Below, piece after piece: positions 16,848-24,725 of a stretch of DNA of 64,000 nt (position 1 is the stretch's first letter; every line of letters begins with the position of its first letter). This stretch comes from Austwickia sp. Its GTDB lineage: Bacteria; Actinomycetota; Actinomycetes; Actinomycetales; Dermatophilaceae. The DNA lies in the NCBI GenBank assembly GCA_016699675.1, contig CP064985.1, forward strand, positions 3,782,001 to 3,846,000, given 5' to 3'. Both the position numbers and the translations under genes were made by a program. Under the pieces are notes generated by a model. It was not told the DNA's origin. It was given only the letters and a program-made list of their open reading frames with translations, and did not search any database.

Positions 16848-17746
16848 GACCCGACCTCCTGGTCCCACAGCCGACGCAGCCCGGTCCGCACCGGGATCAC
16901 GATGGTGGCGAGGCCGATCAGCGGCGTGGCCAGCACGGCCGGCAGCACTCGGCCGCCCCTGCCGCGGTCCCCACCTCGATGTGGGCGTCGGTCACCGTGG
17001 CGGCCACCGTGATCGCCGTGAGGGCGGTCATCGACGCGCCGATCCCCGCCCTGACCAGCGCGTCCTGCGGGTCGGTGGGGCGGGTCGACCACAGCGCGGA
17101 GCCGAGTCCCAGCCCCGCCAACGCCGCCAGCCCGGCTCGTGGGCCCGTCCGCTGGACCCGTCCGTGGCCGACCAGGACGTCGGGACGCGGTCCGGGAGCC
17201 GCCGCCAGGACGCCGCCAGTGCCGCGCAGGTTCCCGTCGCAAGAACGACCGGTACGGCGTGCGCCGCGCCCGTCGCTGCCCTCGGGATGTGCGGCAGGAC
17301 GTCCGCGTCGTAGTCGTCGGGGCGCAGGAGACCCAGCCGTACGGCGAGGGCGCCCAGGTTCACCGTCCAGCCGCCACCGACGAGGCGCGGGACCAACAGC
17401 GCCGGATTGGTGGGGTCCCAGACCCGGGCCCGGACCCGCGGCTGGGTCAACCCGCGAGTCTCCAGCGGCAGACCCGCGAGCCGGGCCTGCGCGGCTGCCG
17501 GCTCCCTCAGCTCGCCCGGCCCGTTCGCTCGGCCCGCTCGGAAGCTCGGGGTTCGGACCCCAGGGCGGCGCGCAGGCGCTCGGCGTACTCCTGCGCGGTC
17601 CCGAACTCGGCCACGACCGCCGCCGGGTCGGCCACTCCCCACTCCGCGATAGCGGTGCGGAGGTCGGCGACGGCGTCCAGCTCCGCGCGGGTCGCGCGGG
17701 TTCCGAGCGCGGTGCGGACCTGATCTGCGTAGTCGCCGCCGGTCAT
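16844..17746 (-). pseudogene. HAAS / DUF1648-type membrane protein, multiply frameshifted
   Basis: From the ATG at 17746 comes a HAAS-like N-terminal domain (YADQVRTALGTRATRAELD; EFGTAQEYAERLRAALG), as usual for the gene after a PadR regulator. Near 17515-17530 the frame changes to one with LPDRVPTSWSATDG, the DUF1648 signature. Near 17130 it changes to GLGLGSALWSTRPTDPQDAL, and near 16940 to VLPAVLATPLIGLATIVIP, which ends overlapping the PLDc_N gene. At least three shifts are needed to read the whole product, so it is non-functional unless the sequence carries errors. Confidence 0.75.
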
Positions 17747-18102
17747 CGTCGATCCCCTCCCAGAAGTTGCGTGACGGCATCGTGGAGTTCGGCCCACGCG
17801 GCCCGCAGGTCGACCAGCGAGGCCCGGCCCGAGTCGGTCAGGGCGTAGTACTTGCGGGGCGGTCCCACCGGCGACTCCTCCCAGGACGTCACCACGGCTC
17901 CCGCCTTCTTGAGCCGGGCGAGCAGCGGGTAGACCGTCCCGCGGCTCGCCGCGAGCCCGTCGTGCTCGGCGAGTCGTTCGACAAGCTCGCCGCCGTACGC
18001 CTGGCCCCCGCTCAGGATCGCGAGAATCGCCAGCTCCAGAACCCCTTTGCGCAGCTGGGCGACGCGTTCGTCGCGGCTGCCGACGGCAGGGTCAATGGTC
18101 AC
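17743..18102 (-). CDS. PadR family transcriptional regulator
   Basis: A 119-residue PadR winged-helix regulator with LRKGVLELAILAILSGGQAYGGELVERL (helix-turn-helix, about residues 18-45) and RGTVYPLLARLKKAG (recognition region), followed by a wing and a dimerisation helix. It heads the ABC-transporter locus and presumably represses it until a substrate binds. The GTG start follows an AT-rich patch (18108-18130) that could hold the operator. The stop overlaps the next gene (ATGA). The regulator is intact while two of its four downstream genes are not. Confidence 0.92.
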   Translation of the reverse strand: MTIDPAVGSRDERVAQLRKGVLELAILAILSGGQAYGGELVERLAEHDGLAASRGTVYPLLARLKKAGAVVTSWEESPVGPPRKYYALTDSGRASLVDLRAAWAELHDAVTQLLGGDRR

Positions 18103-18165
18103 GCCTACTAGTTTGCCATACCAACAACCGTCCGGCGCGGGACTGTCGGTGAGATCACATCCGGG

Positions 18166-18717
18166 CTACGCCGTACGGCCCTCGAGGCTGGCCTGGACCA
18201 GCGCGCCGTACCGCTCGACGAACGCGTCCTGCGCCGCGGGTGAGGCGTCGTCGCGGAGCCCGAGGGTCCGCATGCCGAGGGCCAGACCGATCAGCTGGCA
18301 GCTCGCGGCGTGGGCCCGGGCCCGGCCGTCCTCGTCGTCCGGAAGGTGCCGCAGTACATGAGTGACGACCTGCTCGACGAAGCGCCGCCGCTCGACGTCG
18401 GGGTCTGGGGACTGCCAGGTCAGGAAGACCGCCTGCGCCCACGGATCGTTCTCGCCGGTGCGGATGCGGGCGACGACGCGCGAGACGAGGTAATTGCCCA
18501 GGTCGTCGAACAGCACGTTCTCCGTGGAGGGCATGCCGACCTCGGGCGTGCTGGCGGCGTACAGCGCGGCCTTCGACCCGAATAGCTTCATGACGAGCGC
18601 CGGAGACACCCCGGCGTCGTCGGCGACGCCCCGGATGGTCACACCGCTGTAGCCGAGCTCGTGGAACAACCTGCTGGCGCTACGGCGGATGCGCTCCTGC
18701 GTCGACGGCTCTGTCAT
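18166..18717 (-). CDS. TetR family transcriptional regulator
   Basis: A 183-residue TetR-type repressor. The N-terminal HTH (RIRRSASRLFHELGYSGVTI, about 9-28, then VADDAGVSPALVMKLFGSKA, 31-50) is clear. The ligand-binding half (TetR_C type, with RVVARIRTGEN) is hydrophobic and alpha-helical. It is divergent from the PRPP-synthetase-like gene, so the 180-bp gap could contain its operator. What it senses is not evident. Confidence 0.9.
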   Translation of the reverse strand: MTEPSTQERIRRSASRLFHELGYSGVTIRGVADDAGVSPALVMKLFGSKAALYAASTPEVGMPSTENVLFDDLGNYLVSRVVARIRTGENDPWAQAVFLTWQSPDPDVERRRFVEQVVTHVLRHLPDDEDGRARAHAASCQLIGLALGMRTLGLRDDASPAAQDAFVERYGALVQASLEGRTA

Positions 18718-18854
18718 GGCTCCATCTTCCCCGACGAACCCAACCAGTGGTGCGCGAATGGGCGGCGGCGGGGTCCGTTTCGGACGTCGGTGCGTTGCGG
18801 GGTCGGGACGGGCGCCGCCGCGCGCGGCAATGCGAGGGAATGCACAACGGTGGT

Positions 18855-18860
18855 TATGCT
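18855..18860 (+). promoter_or_regulatory. Candidate -10 (TATGCT) of the PRPP-synthetase-like gene
   Basis: TATGCT, preceded by GGT, lies 38 nt before the GTG at 18898, leaving a short leader with a GAAGGA ribosome site. The -35 is unclear. Confidence 0.4.
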
Positions 18861-18897
18861 GACGGCACGTCTACTGTCTCGCCGAAGGACCCGCCCC

Positions 18898-20085
18898 GTG
18901 CGCGACGTGATCGTCTTTTCAGGCTCGGCCCACGAACCGCTGGCGCGGCGCATCTGCCGCCACCTCGGCGTACCGCTCTCCGGCGCGGAGATCAAGCGCT
19001 TCAGCAACGACTGCCTGCAGGCGCAGCTGCTCGCGAACTGCCGCCAGCGGGACGTCTACATCGTTCAGCCGCTGGTGCCGCCGACCCAGGACCACCTGGT
19101 CGAGCTGCTGATGATGATCGACGCGGCGCGGGGTGCGTCGGCGGCGCAGATCACGGCGGTCATCCCGCACTACGCCTACGCCCGCTCGGACAAGAAGGAC
19201 GCCTCCCGGATCTCCCTGGGCGGCCGGCTGGTGGCGGACATGCTGGTCACCGCGGGAGTCAACCGCGTCCTCACCATGGCGCTGCACGCGCCGCAGGTCC
19301 ACGGATTCTTCTCCGTGCCGGTCGACCACCTCACCGCCATCGGCGTCCTCGCCGACCACTTCGTCGAGCGGGACCTGTCGGACTACGTGGTCGTCTCCCC
19401 CGACCTCGGCAACGCCAAGCAGGCCACCCTGTTCGCGCGGCTGCTCGGCCTGCCCGTCGCGGCGGGGAGCAAGCAGCGGCTCTCCGACGACAAGGTCGTC
19501 ATCGACGCCATCGTCGGCGACGTGGCCGGCAAGCGCGCGATCGTGCTCGACGACGAGATCGCGACGGGGGGCTCGATCGTCGAACTCCTGGACAAGCTGG
19601 CCGAGGCGGGCTGCCCGTCGGCTGCCGTGGCCTGCACGCACGGGCTCTTCGCGGGGTCCGCGGTGCAGCGGCTGAGCACGCATCCGATGATCACCGAGGT
19701 GGTGACCACCGACACCGTGCCGCGGCCCGCGGGGTTCGGCGCGCTGCACGTCCGGTCCGTCTCGCGGCTGTTCGCCGAGGCCATCGGCCGCATCCACGTC
19801 GGCGAGTCCGTGAGCAGCCTCTTCGACGGCGTGGATCCGGCGCACGCGTCGCCGCAGCGGCAGTTGCCGCTGTACGACGGCTACGAGTCGTTCGACGACG
19901 GGTACGCCGACGCCGGCGGCCATCTCTTCTCCGGAAGCCGCCACCCCTTCGAGCCGGGGCAGGCGTCCCGCTCCTCAGCGGCCGGCCGGCCGGTCGAGTC
20001 CCCGCTTCGACCCGTCGTCAGCGAGCCGGTGCCGCTGCTGTCCGTGGCGGAACCCCAGCTCGATGACGCCGAGGCCCTGTCGTGA
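18898..20085 (+). CDS. Ribose-phosphate pyrophosphokinase-like protein
   Basis: PRPP-synthetase fold: ribose 5-phosphate plus ATP giving PRPP and AMP in true family members. The N terminus VIVFSGSAHEPLARRICRHL and the flexible-loop region IPHYAYARSDKKDASRISL (about 92-110) match Prs. The phosphoribosyl loop reads IVLDDEIATGGSI instead of the usual VDDxIDTAGT. The 395-residue length exceeds the usual 310-330 because of a 75-residue acidic, disordered tail. The GTG at 18898 is preferred because GAAGGA lies 9 nt upstream; an ATG at 18856 would be alternative. It overlaps a DUF3054 gene. It may be a second, divergent Prs rather than the housekeeping enzyme. Confidence 0.85.
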   Translation: MRDVIVFSGSAHEPLARRICRHLGVPLSGAEIKRFSNDCLQAQLLANCRQRDVYIVQPLVPPTQDHLVELLMMIDAARGASAAQITAVIPHYAYARSDKKDASRISLGGRLVADMLVTAGVNRVLTMALHAPQVHGFFSVPVDHLTAIGVLADHFVERDLSDYVVVSPDLGNAKQATLFARLLGLPVAAGSKQRLSDDKVVIDAIVGDVAGKRAIVLDDEIATGGSIVELLDKLAEAGCPSAAVACTHGLFAGSAVQRLSTHPMITEVVTTDTVPRPAGFGALHVRSVSRLFAEAIGRIHVGESVSSLFDGVDPAHASPQRQLPLYDGYESFDDGYADAGGHLFSGSRHPFEPGQASRSSAAGRPVESPLRPVVSEPVPLLSVAEPQLDDAEALS

Positions 20086-20534
20086 CCCCGGAGGCGCGCC
20101 CGGAACGGGCGGCAACGGCGGGGACGACTAGTACGACGGGGGCGGCTGGTACGACGACTCCGCGCGCGGCCTCGGTGCCCTGGGCGGCGTTCGCGCTCGA
20201 CGTGGTTCTGGTGCTGGTCTTCGCGACGACCGGCCGGCTCAGCCACGCCGAGGGGGTCACGTTCGGCGGCCTCGTCACGACGGCGTCCCCCTTCCTCGCG
20301 GGGACCGTCGGGGCATGGGCACTCCTGGTTTCTCGCGGCCGGCCGCGTGCGGCGACGATCCCGGCCGGGTTGCTCGTGTGGGCGATGACCCTGGTCGTGG
20401 GCATGGCGCTGCGCGCGATCACGGGCCAGGGGGTGGCGCTCAGCTTCGTCCTGGTGGCCGGGTCGTTCACCGCGCTGACGCTGATCGGCTGGCGCGCGCT
20501 CGGCGCGTGGCTGATCCGGCGCAACGCGCGCTGA
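20082..20534 (+). CDS. DUF3054 family membrane protein
   Basis: A 150-residue protein with four predicted membrane helices (about 34-50, 60-80, 92-112, 120-140) after a Thr/Ala-rich N terminus. The pattern FALDVVLVLVFATTGRLSH and the later SFVLVAGSFTALTLIGWRAL identify DUF3054, an actinobacterial family of unknown role. The GTG start overlaps the stop of the PRPP-synthetase-like gene (GTGA), so the two are translated together. It converges on the PTH2 gene across a strong hairpin. Confidence 0.9.
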   Translation: MTPEARPERAATAGTTSTTGAAGTTTPRAASVPWAAFALDVVLVLVFATTGRLSHAEGVTFGGLVTTASPFLAGTVGAWALLVSRGRPRAATIPAGLLVWAMTLVVGMALRAITGQGVALSFVLVAGSFTALTLIGWRALGAWLIRRNAR

Positions 20535-20568
20535 CTGCCGCCCTCTTCCCCGACTGCCGCCCTGTTTC

Positions 20569-20627
20569 CCGCACTGGCGCCCTCGATCAAGGCGGGCGTC
20601 AGTGAGGGAAAGAGGGCGCCAGTGCGG
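20569..20627. terminator. Inverted repeat between convergent genes
   Basis: A perfect 16-bp inverted repeat (20569-20584 and 20612-20627, arm CCGCACTGGCGCCCTC) with a 27-nt loop sits between the DUF3054 and PTH2 stops. No U-run follows on either strand. Imperfect direct copies of GACTGCCGCCCT-TTCCC precede it (20533-20570). It may act as a bidirectional terminator. Confidence 0.7.
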
Positions 20628-20642
20628 CCAGGGCCAGGTGGG

Positions 20643-21479
20643 TCACCACCAGGCGCGGGTCGTCTCCGTGGGACCGTCGACCTCGGTGAAACCCGCGTCA
20701 ACCACCCGGATCGGAGCCTGATCCAGCGCCGCCCAGTCGGCGGGCGCAAGCTCATCGAGGGTTTCGACCCGCCAGTCGTCGTCATGCCAGGCCCGCAACA
20801 CCTCCGACCGGCCATCGAGGACCAGGCGCTCCCAGGCCAGCTGCGCGGCGTGCCCGCACTGCGCCGCCGCCTTCCCCGTCGTCAACCCCAGCCCAGGACG
20901 CAGGGCGATCGTCACCACGGGCGCACGGCCGAGACCCGCCGACTGGCCCAGCGCCTCCGGGGATGTCGGCGGCGCTGCGGCCGTCGAGGATGGTCCAAGA
21001 GGCTCTTGCCCCGAATCCTCGGCCTCCCGGGGGAACTCGGTGCCCGAGACCTGCAGCTCGTCCAACGCCGGCGGCAACGGCCGGGCCGGCAGCGGCACGA
21101 ACGCCCGCACCTGTGCTCCGTCCTGCGCCACGGTGACCCCGGGCAGCTCCTGGCAGCGGTCCCAGCGGGTGCCGCGCGCCCGGCGTACCAGCTTGCGGAT
21201 CCGGCCGTCCCGCCAGCGGCGCAGGTACGGGCCCCACTCCCCCCGCGCGCGCTCGTCCGCCAGCAGCGACACCACGGCCCGCGCGGCCGCGGCGCAGACG
21301 GCGCGATGGGTGGGCAGGGCCGCCTTGTCGTACCGGACCGCGAGCTGCATCGCCCACGGCCCGTCCGCCACGCCGGGCTCGAGCAGCCTCGGATCGAGCA
21401 GGCTCGGATCCAATCCCGCAAGGTCGGCGGCGTCGGCATGAGCCTCGTCCGGCTCCGGCAGGGACTCCGGATCGGTCAC
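20643..21479 (-). CDS. PTH2-type peptidyl-tRNA hydrolase domain protein
   Basis: The C-terminal third (about 187-278) carries the PTH2/Bit1 signature IALRPGLGLTTGKAAAQCGHAAQLAW. This fold hydrolyses peptidyl-tRNA in archaea and eukaryotes and is common as a second type in actinobacteria. The N-terminal 150 residues are family-specific, with a middle low-complexity Ser/Pro/Glu linker. The GTG start overlaps the arc stop (GTGA), placing it in the trmI-arc-PTH2 operon. Activity is inferred from the motif only. Confidence 0.85.
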   Translation of the reverse strand: MTDPESLPEPDEAHADAADLAGLDPSLLDPRLLEPGVADGPWAMQLAVRYDKAALPTHRAVCAAAARAVVSLLADERARGEWGPYLRRWRDGRIRKLVRRARGTRWDRCQELPGVTVAQDGAQVRAFVPLPARPLPPALDELQVSGTEFPREAEDSGQEPLGPSSTAAAPPTSPEALGQSAGLGRAPVVTIALRPGLGLTTGKAAAQCGHAAQLAWERLVLDGRSEVLRAWHDDDWRVETLDELAPADWAALDQAPIRVVDAGFTEVDGPTETTRAWW

Positions 21480-23281
21480 AGGTACTCGCCGCCGGTCGGC
21501 ACGCCCTCCACCGTGCGCGGGCGCGGCTCGACGGCTCGCTCGGCGTACGGCGCGTCACCGGGTTCAACGGCCGGCGCGTCGCCCGGCCCGGCGTACGACG
21601 CGTCGCCGGGGTCGCCGTACGGCGTCGCCGCCCGCGACCCACCATCCCCGGCAGGCGGGGCGCTCGAGGCGAGCCGCTCGGTCCGGATCCGTGAGATGTG
21701 CGTGACCCGCTCGCCCTTGCGCCCCGACACCCGCATCCACTCGTCCGGGTCGGAGGTGTTGGGCAGCGATTCGTTCTCCGCGAACTCCAGCGCCAGCGCG
21801 TCCAGCAGCAGCCGCGTCGACAGGCCCTTCGGACCACCCGCGATGAGCTGCTTGATCGCGGCGCGCTTGGCCCGGTCGACGACGTTCTGGATCATCGCCC
21901 CGGAGGCGAAGTCGGCGTAGTCGAAGACCCGCTGCCGACCGCTGGCGTAGGTCACTCGGAGGAAGTGGTTCTCCGGGCGGTCGGCGTACATCGCCCGCAC
22001 CACCTGCTCGATCATCCCCGCCACCGTCGCCGCGCGGTCGCCGTGGTGCGCCGCCAGCTCGGCCTCGTCGAGGGGCAGGTCGGGGGTGAGGTACTTTCCG
22101 AAGATGTCCACGGCCCCGCCCTCGTCGGGTCGGCCGATCTGGATCTTCGCGTCCAGGCGACCGGGCCGCAGGATGGCGGGGTCGATCATGTCCTCGCGGT
22201 TCGAGGCGCCGATGATGATGACGTTGTCCAGCCGCTCGACGCCGTCGATCTCGGCGAGAAGCTGCGGCACGATCGTCGTCTCGACGTCGCTGGAGCGGCC
22301 GGACCCGCGGGTCCGGAACAGGCTGTCCATCTCGTCGAAGAAGACGATGACGGGCGCGCCGCCGGTTGCATGCTCGCGGGCGCGGGCGAAGATCAACCGA
22401 ATCTGGCGCTCGGTCTCGCCGACGTACTTGTTCAGCAGCTCAGGGCCCTTGACGTTGAGGAAGTAGCTTGTGTTCTCGCTCTCCCCCCGCATCGCCGCGC
22501 TCTGCCGCGCCAGCGACGCCGCGACGGCCTTGGCGATCAGCGTCTTGCCGCAGCCGGGCGGCCCGTAGAGCAGTACGCCCTTCGGGGGCCGCAGGTGGTG
22601 CTCGCGGAACAGCTCCGGGTGCAGATAGGGCAGCTCCACGGAGTCGCGGATCTGCTCGATCTGATCGGTCAGGCCGCCGATGTCGGCGTAGCTGATGTCG
22701 GGGACCTCCTCCAGGATCAGGTCCTCGACCTCGGCTCGGGGGATGATCTCGTGCAGGAAGCCGCCGCGCGCGTCGTACAGCACCGTGTCGCCCTGCCGCA
22801 GCGTCACGTCGGCGAGGTCCGCGGCGCGCAACACGACCCGCTGCTCGGCGTCGTTGACGTTGACGACGACCCGGCCGCCGGCGAGGGTCTCGTGCACGGT
22901 GACGACCGCGCCGAGCCGGGGTGCCTCGATCGCCTCGACGATGGCGAGGGCGTCGTTGACGCGCACCTCGGCGCCAGGAACGAGCCGGTCGGCGGCGACC
23001 TCCGGGCTCGCGGTCACCCGCATCTTGCGGCCGCCGTGCATGACGTCGACGGTGTCGTCGGCGTGCCGGTGCAGAACGTGCGCGTACGTCGAGGGGGGCG
23101 TCGCCAGCGCCGCGACCTGGTTCTTGAGGTCGACCAGCTGGGCGCGCGTGGCGGCGAGGGCCTGGCTGAGCTGCTCGTTCTTGCCGGACAGGCGGCTGAC
23201 CGTGGTCTGCAGCCGCGCCACCGTGGCGGGCGGCTCGGTCATGTGCGCGGCCCGGGGCGGGTGCGGGCTCTGCTCGGTCAT
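21476..23281 (-). CDS. arc: Proteasomal ATPase ARC/Mpa
   Basis: Hexameric AAA+ unfoldase that captures Pup with its coiled coils and feeds pupylated proteins into the proteasome. The 601 residues show an N-terminal coiled coil (about 19-60), two OB-type domains (about 65-180), Walker A GPPGCGKT (240-247), Walker B VIVFFDEMDS (311-320) and the sensor region IIIGASNRED. The C terminus is GEYL, close to the canonical GQYL whose Tyr opens the 20S gate. Before it lies an unusual PGDA-rich linker. The start overlaps the trmI stop (ATGA). The gene is about 9 kb from dop, unlike the compact order in many relatives. Confidence 0.96.
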   Translation of the reverse strand: MTEQSPHPPRAAHMTEPPATVARLQTTVSRLSGKNEQLSQALAATRAQLVDLKNQVAALATPPSTYAHVLHRHADDTVDVMHGGRKMRVTASPEVAADRLVPGAEVRVNDALAIVEAIEAPRLGAVVTVHETLAGGRVVVNVNDAEQRVVLRAADLADVTLRQGDTVLYDARGGFLHEIIPRAEVEDLILEEVPDISYADIGGLTDQIEQIRDSVELPYLHPELFREHHLRPPKGVLLYGPPGCGKTLIAKAVAASLARQSAAMRGESENTSYFLNVKGPELLNKYVGETERQIRLIFARAREHATGGAPVIVFFDEMDSLFRTRGSGRSSDVETTIVPQLLAEIDGVERLDNVIIIGASNREDMIDPAILRPGRLDAKIQIGRPDEGGAVDIFGKYLTPDLPLDEAELAAHHGDRAATVAGMIEQVVRAMYADRPENHFLRVTYASGRQRVFDYADFASGAMIQNVVDRAKRAAIKQLIAGGPKGLSTRLLLDALALEFAENESLPNTSDPDEWMRVSGRKGERVTHISRIRTERLASSAPPAGDGGSRAATPYGDPGDASYAGPGDAPAVEPGDAPYAERAVEPRPRTVEGVPTGGEYL

Positions 23282-24573
23282 GCCTGCCCTCCTGGTGCGT
23301 CGGGTGGGGTGCCCGCGGCGATCTCCTGCGCCGTACGGCGGAGCCGGCGCACCTTCTTGTCCGAGACGGGGCGCTCGCCGAGTTCCTCCGCCAGCTCGGC
23401 GTACGACTCCAGCGCGGCGAACGCGTCGGCGCCGGTGGGGCCGGCCTCGGCGGCGTCGTACGCGCCCTTGGCCGGGCGGCGCTTGCGCAGCGGCGGCGTC
23501 GTGCCCGGGGCGAGCCGCCGGGTCGTGATGAGGAAGCCGGTGTGGCCGTGCATGCGGTGCTCGGGACGGACCGCGAGGCCCTCCAGGTGCCAGCCGCGGA
23601 CCAACGACTCCCACGCGACGGGCTCGGTGTAAGAGCCGTGCTCGCGCGCGGTCTCCGCCACCCGGGACAGCTGCGTCGCGGTGGCGACGTAGCAGATCAG
23701 GACGCCGCCGGGGGTGAGGGCGTCGGCGACGACGTCCAGGCACTCCCAGGGGGCGAGCATGTCGAGGACGACGCGGTCGACGGTGCCGGCGGGCACGGTG
23801 CGGCCGAGCTCCTCCACCAGGTCTCCCACGGTGACGGTCCACGCCGGGTGGGCGCCGCCGAAGAACGCCTCGACGTTGGCGCGGGCGATGTCGGCGAAGT
23901 CCTCGCGGCGTTCGAAGCTGTGCAGGCGGCCGGCGTCGCCCACGGCGCGCAGCAGCGACATCGACAGTGCCCCCGATCCGACGCCGGCCTCGACCACGGT
24001 CGCGCCTGGGAAGATGTCCGCCATCGCGACGATCTGCCCGGCGTCCTTGGGGTAGACGACCGCGGCGCCCCGCGGCATCGACATGACGTAGTCCGAGAGG
24101 AGGGGGCGCAGGGCGAGGTACTCCACCCCCGTCGTGTTCGTCGCCGTGCTGCCGTCCGGGCTGCCGATCAGGTCGTCGTGGTGCAGGCTCCCGCGGTGCG
24201 TGAAGAACCGACCGCCCGGCTGGAGCGTGATCGTGTGCAGCCGGCCCTTGGGGTCCGTGAGCTGCACCCGGTCCCCCGCGGCGAACGGCCCGCGACGGCG
24301 GGCGGCGCCGGCCGGGGTCGGGCGAACTGACGCGGCGGTCGGAACGGTGGCGTTGGTCGGAGGGGGAGCTTGGGTCGGAACGGGGGCGTGGGTCGGAGCG
24401 GGCACGGAGGGGTCGGGCACGTCCTGATCCTTGCACTGCTCGGGTCTCGCGCTCACCTGGGTATCTGACCTCGACCGCTCCCCCGGCTCCGCGTCGGTGA
24501 CCACGTGGTCGTTCGCCGCGCTGGCCTGAGGGTCGAGCGGCACCCGCCGTACCTGCGTGTCCTCGCCGCTCAT
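23278..24573 (-). CDS. trmI: tRNA (adenine-N1-)-methyltransferase TrmI
   Basis: Makes m1A58 in the T-loop of tRNAs. The SAM site VVEAGVGSGALSMSLLR (about 195-211) and the TrmI/Gcd14 blocks GRFFTHRGSLHHDDLIG and DRVVLDMLAPWECLDVV are present. At 431 residues it is much longer than the 280-residue mycobacterial enzyme. The extra 95 N-terminal residues are Pro/Ala/Thr-rich with repeated APxPT units and are probably disordered. The ATG at 24573 lies 8 nt after TAGACT. The first 13 codons nearly repeat those of a small ORF before dop. It overlaps arc, a conserved neighbour. Confidence 0.92.
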   Translation of the reverse strand: MSGEDTQVRRVPLDPQASAANDHVVTDAEPGERSRSDTQVSARPEQCKDQDVPDPSVPAPTHAPVPTQAPPPTNATVPTAASVRPTPAGAARRRGPFAAGDRVQLTDPKGRLHTITLQPGGRFFTHRGSLHHDDLIGSPDGSTATNTTGVEYLALRPLLSDYVMSMPRGAAVVYPKDAGQIVAMADIFPGATVVEAGVGSGALSMSLLRAVGDAGRLHSFERREDFADIARANVEAFFGGAHPAWTVTVGDLVEELGRTVPAGTVDRVVLDMLAPWECLDVVADALTPGGVLICYVATATQLSRVAETAREHGSYTEPVAWESLVRGWHLEGLAVRPEHRMHGHTGFLITTRRLAPGTTPPLRKRRPAKGAYDAAEAGPTGADAFAALESYAELAEELGERPVSDKKVRRLRRTAQEIAAGTPPDAPGGQA

Positions 24574-24581
24574 GAGGACCA

Positions 24582-24587
24582 AGTCTA
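24582..24587 (-). promoter_or_regulatory. -10 element (TAGACT) of the trmI-arc operon
   Basis: TAGACT lies 8 nt before the trmI ATG with no ribosome site. Confidence 0.5.
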
Positions 24588-24609
24588 GGCGGGCTGCGGA
24601 GATGCCCTC

Positions 24610-24681
24610 GGGCGGCCTCGCGCGGGGGTGGCCGGGCGGCCTCGCGCGGGGGTGGCCGGGCGGCCTCGGGCGGGGTGCACG
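24610..24681. repeat. 24-bp tandem repeat upstream of trmI
   Basis: Two identical 24-bp units (24610-24633, 24634-24657) and a degenerate third (24658-24681), each built on GGGCGGCCTCGCGCGG. They lie between the trmI promoter and the end of the M50 gene and would be 20-90 bp upstream of the trmI -10. Confidence 0.85.
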
Positions 24682-24725
24682 GGCGGGCCGCGCGGAAGTG
24701 CCTGGGCGGGCGCATACTTCTGACG

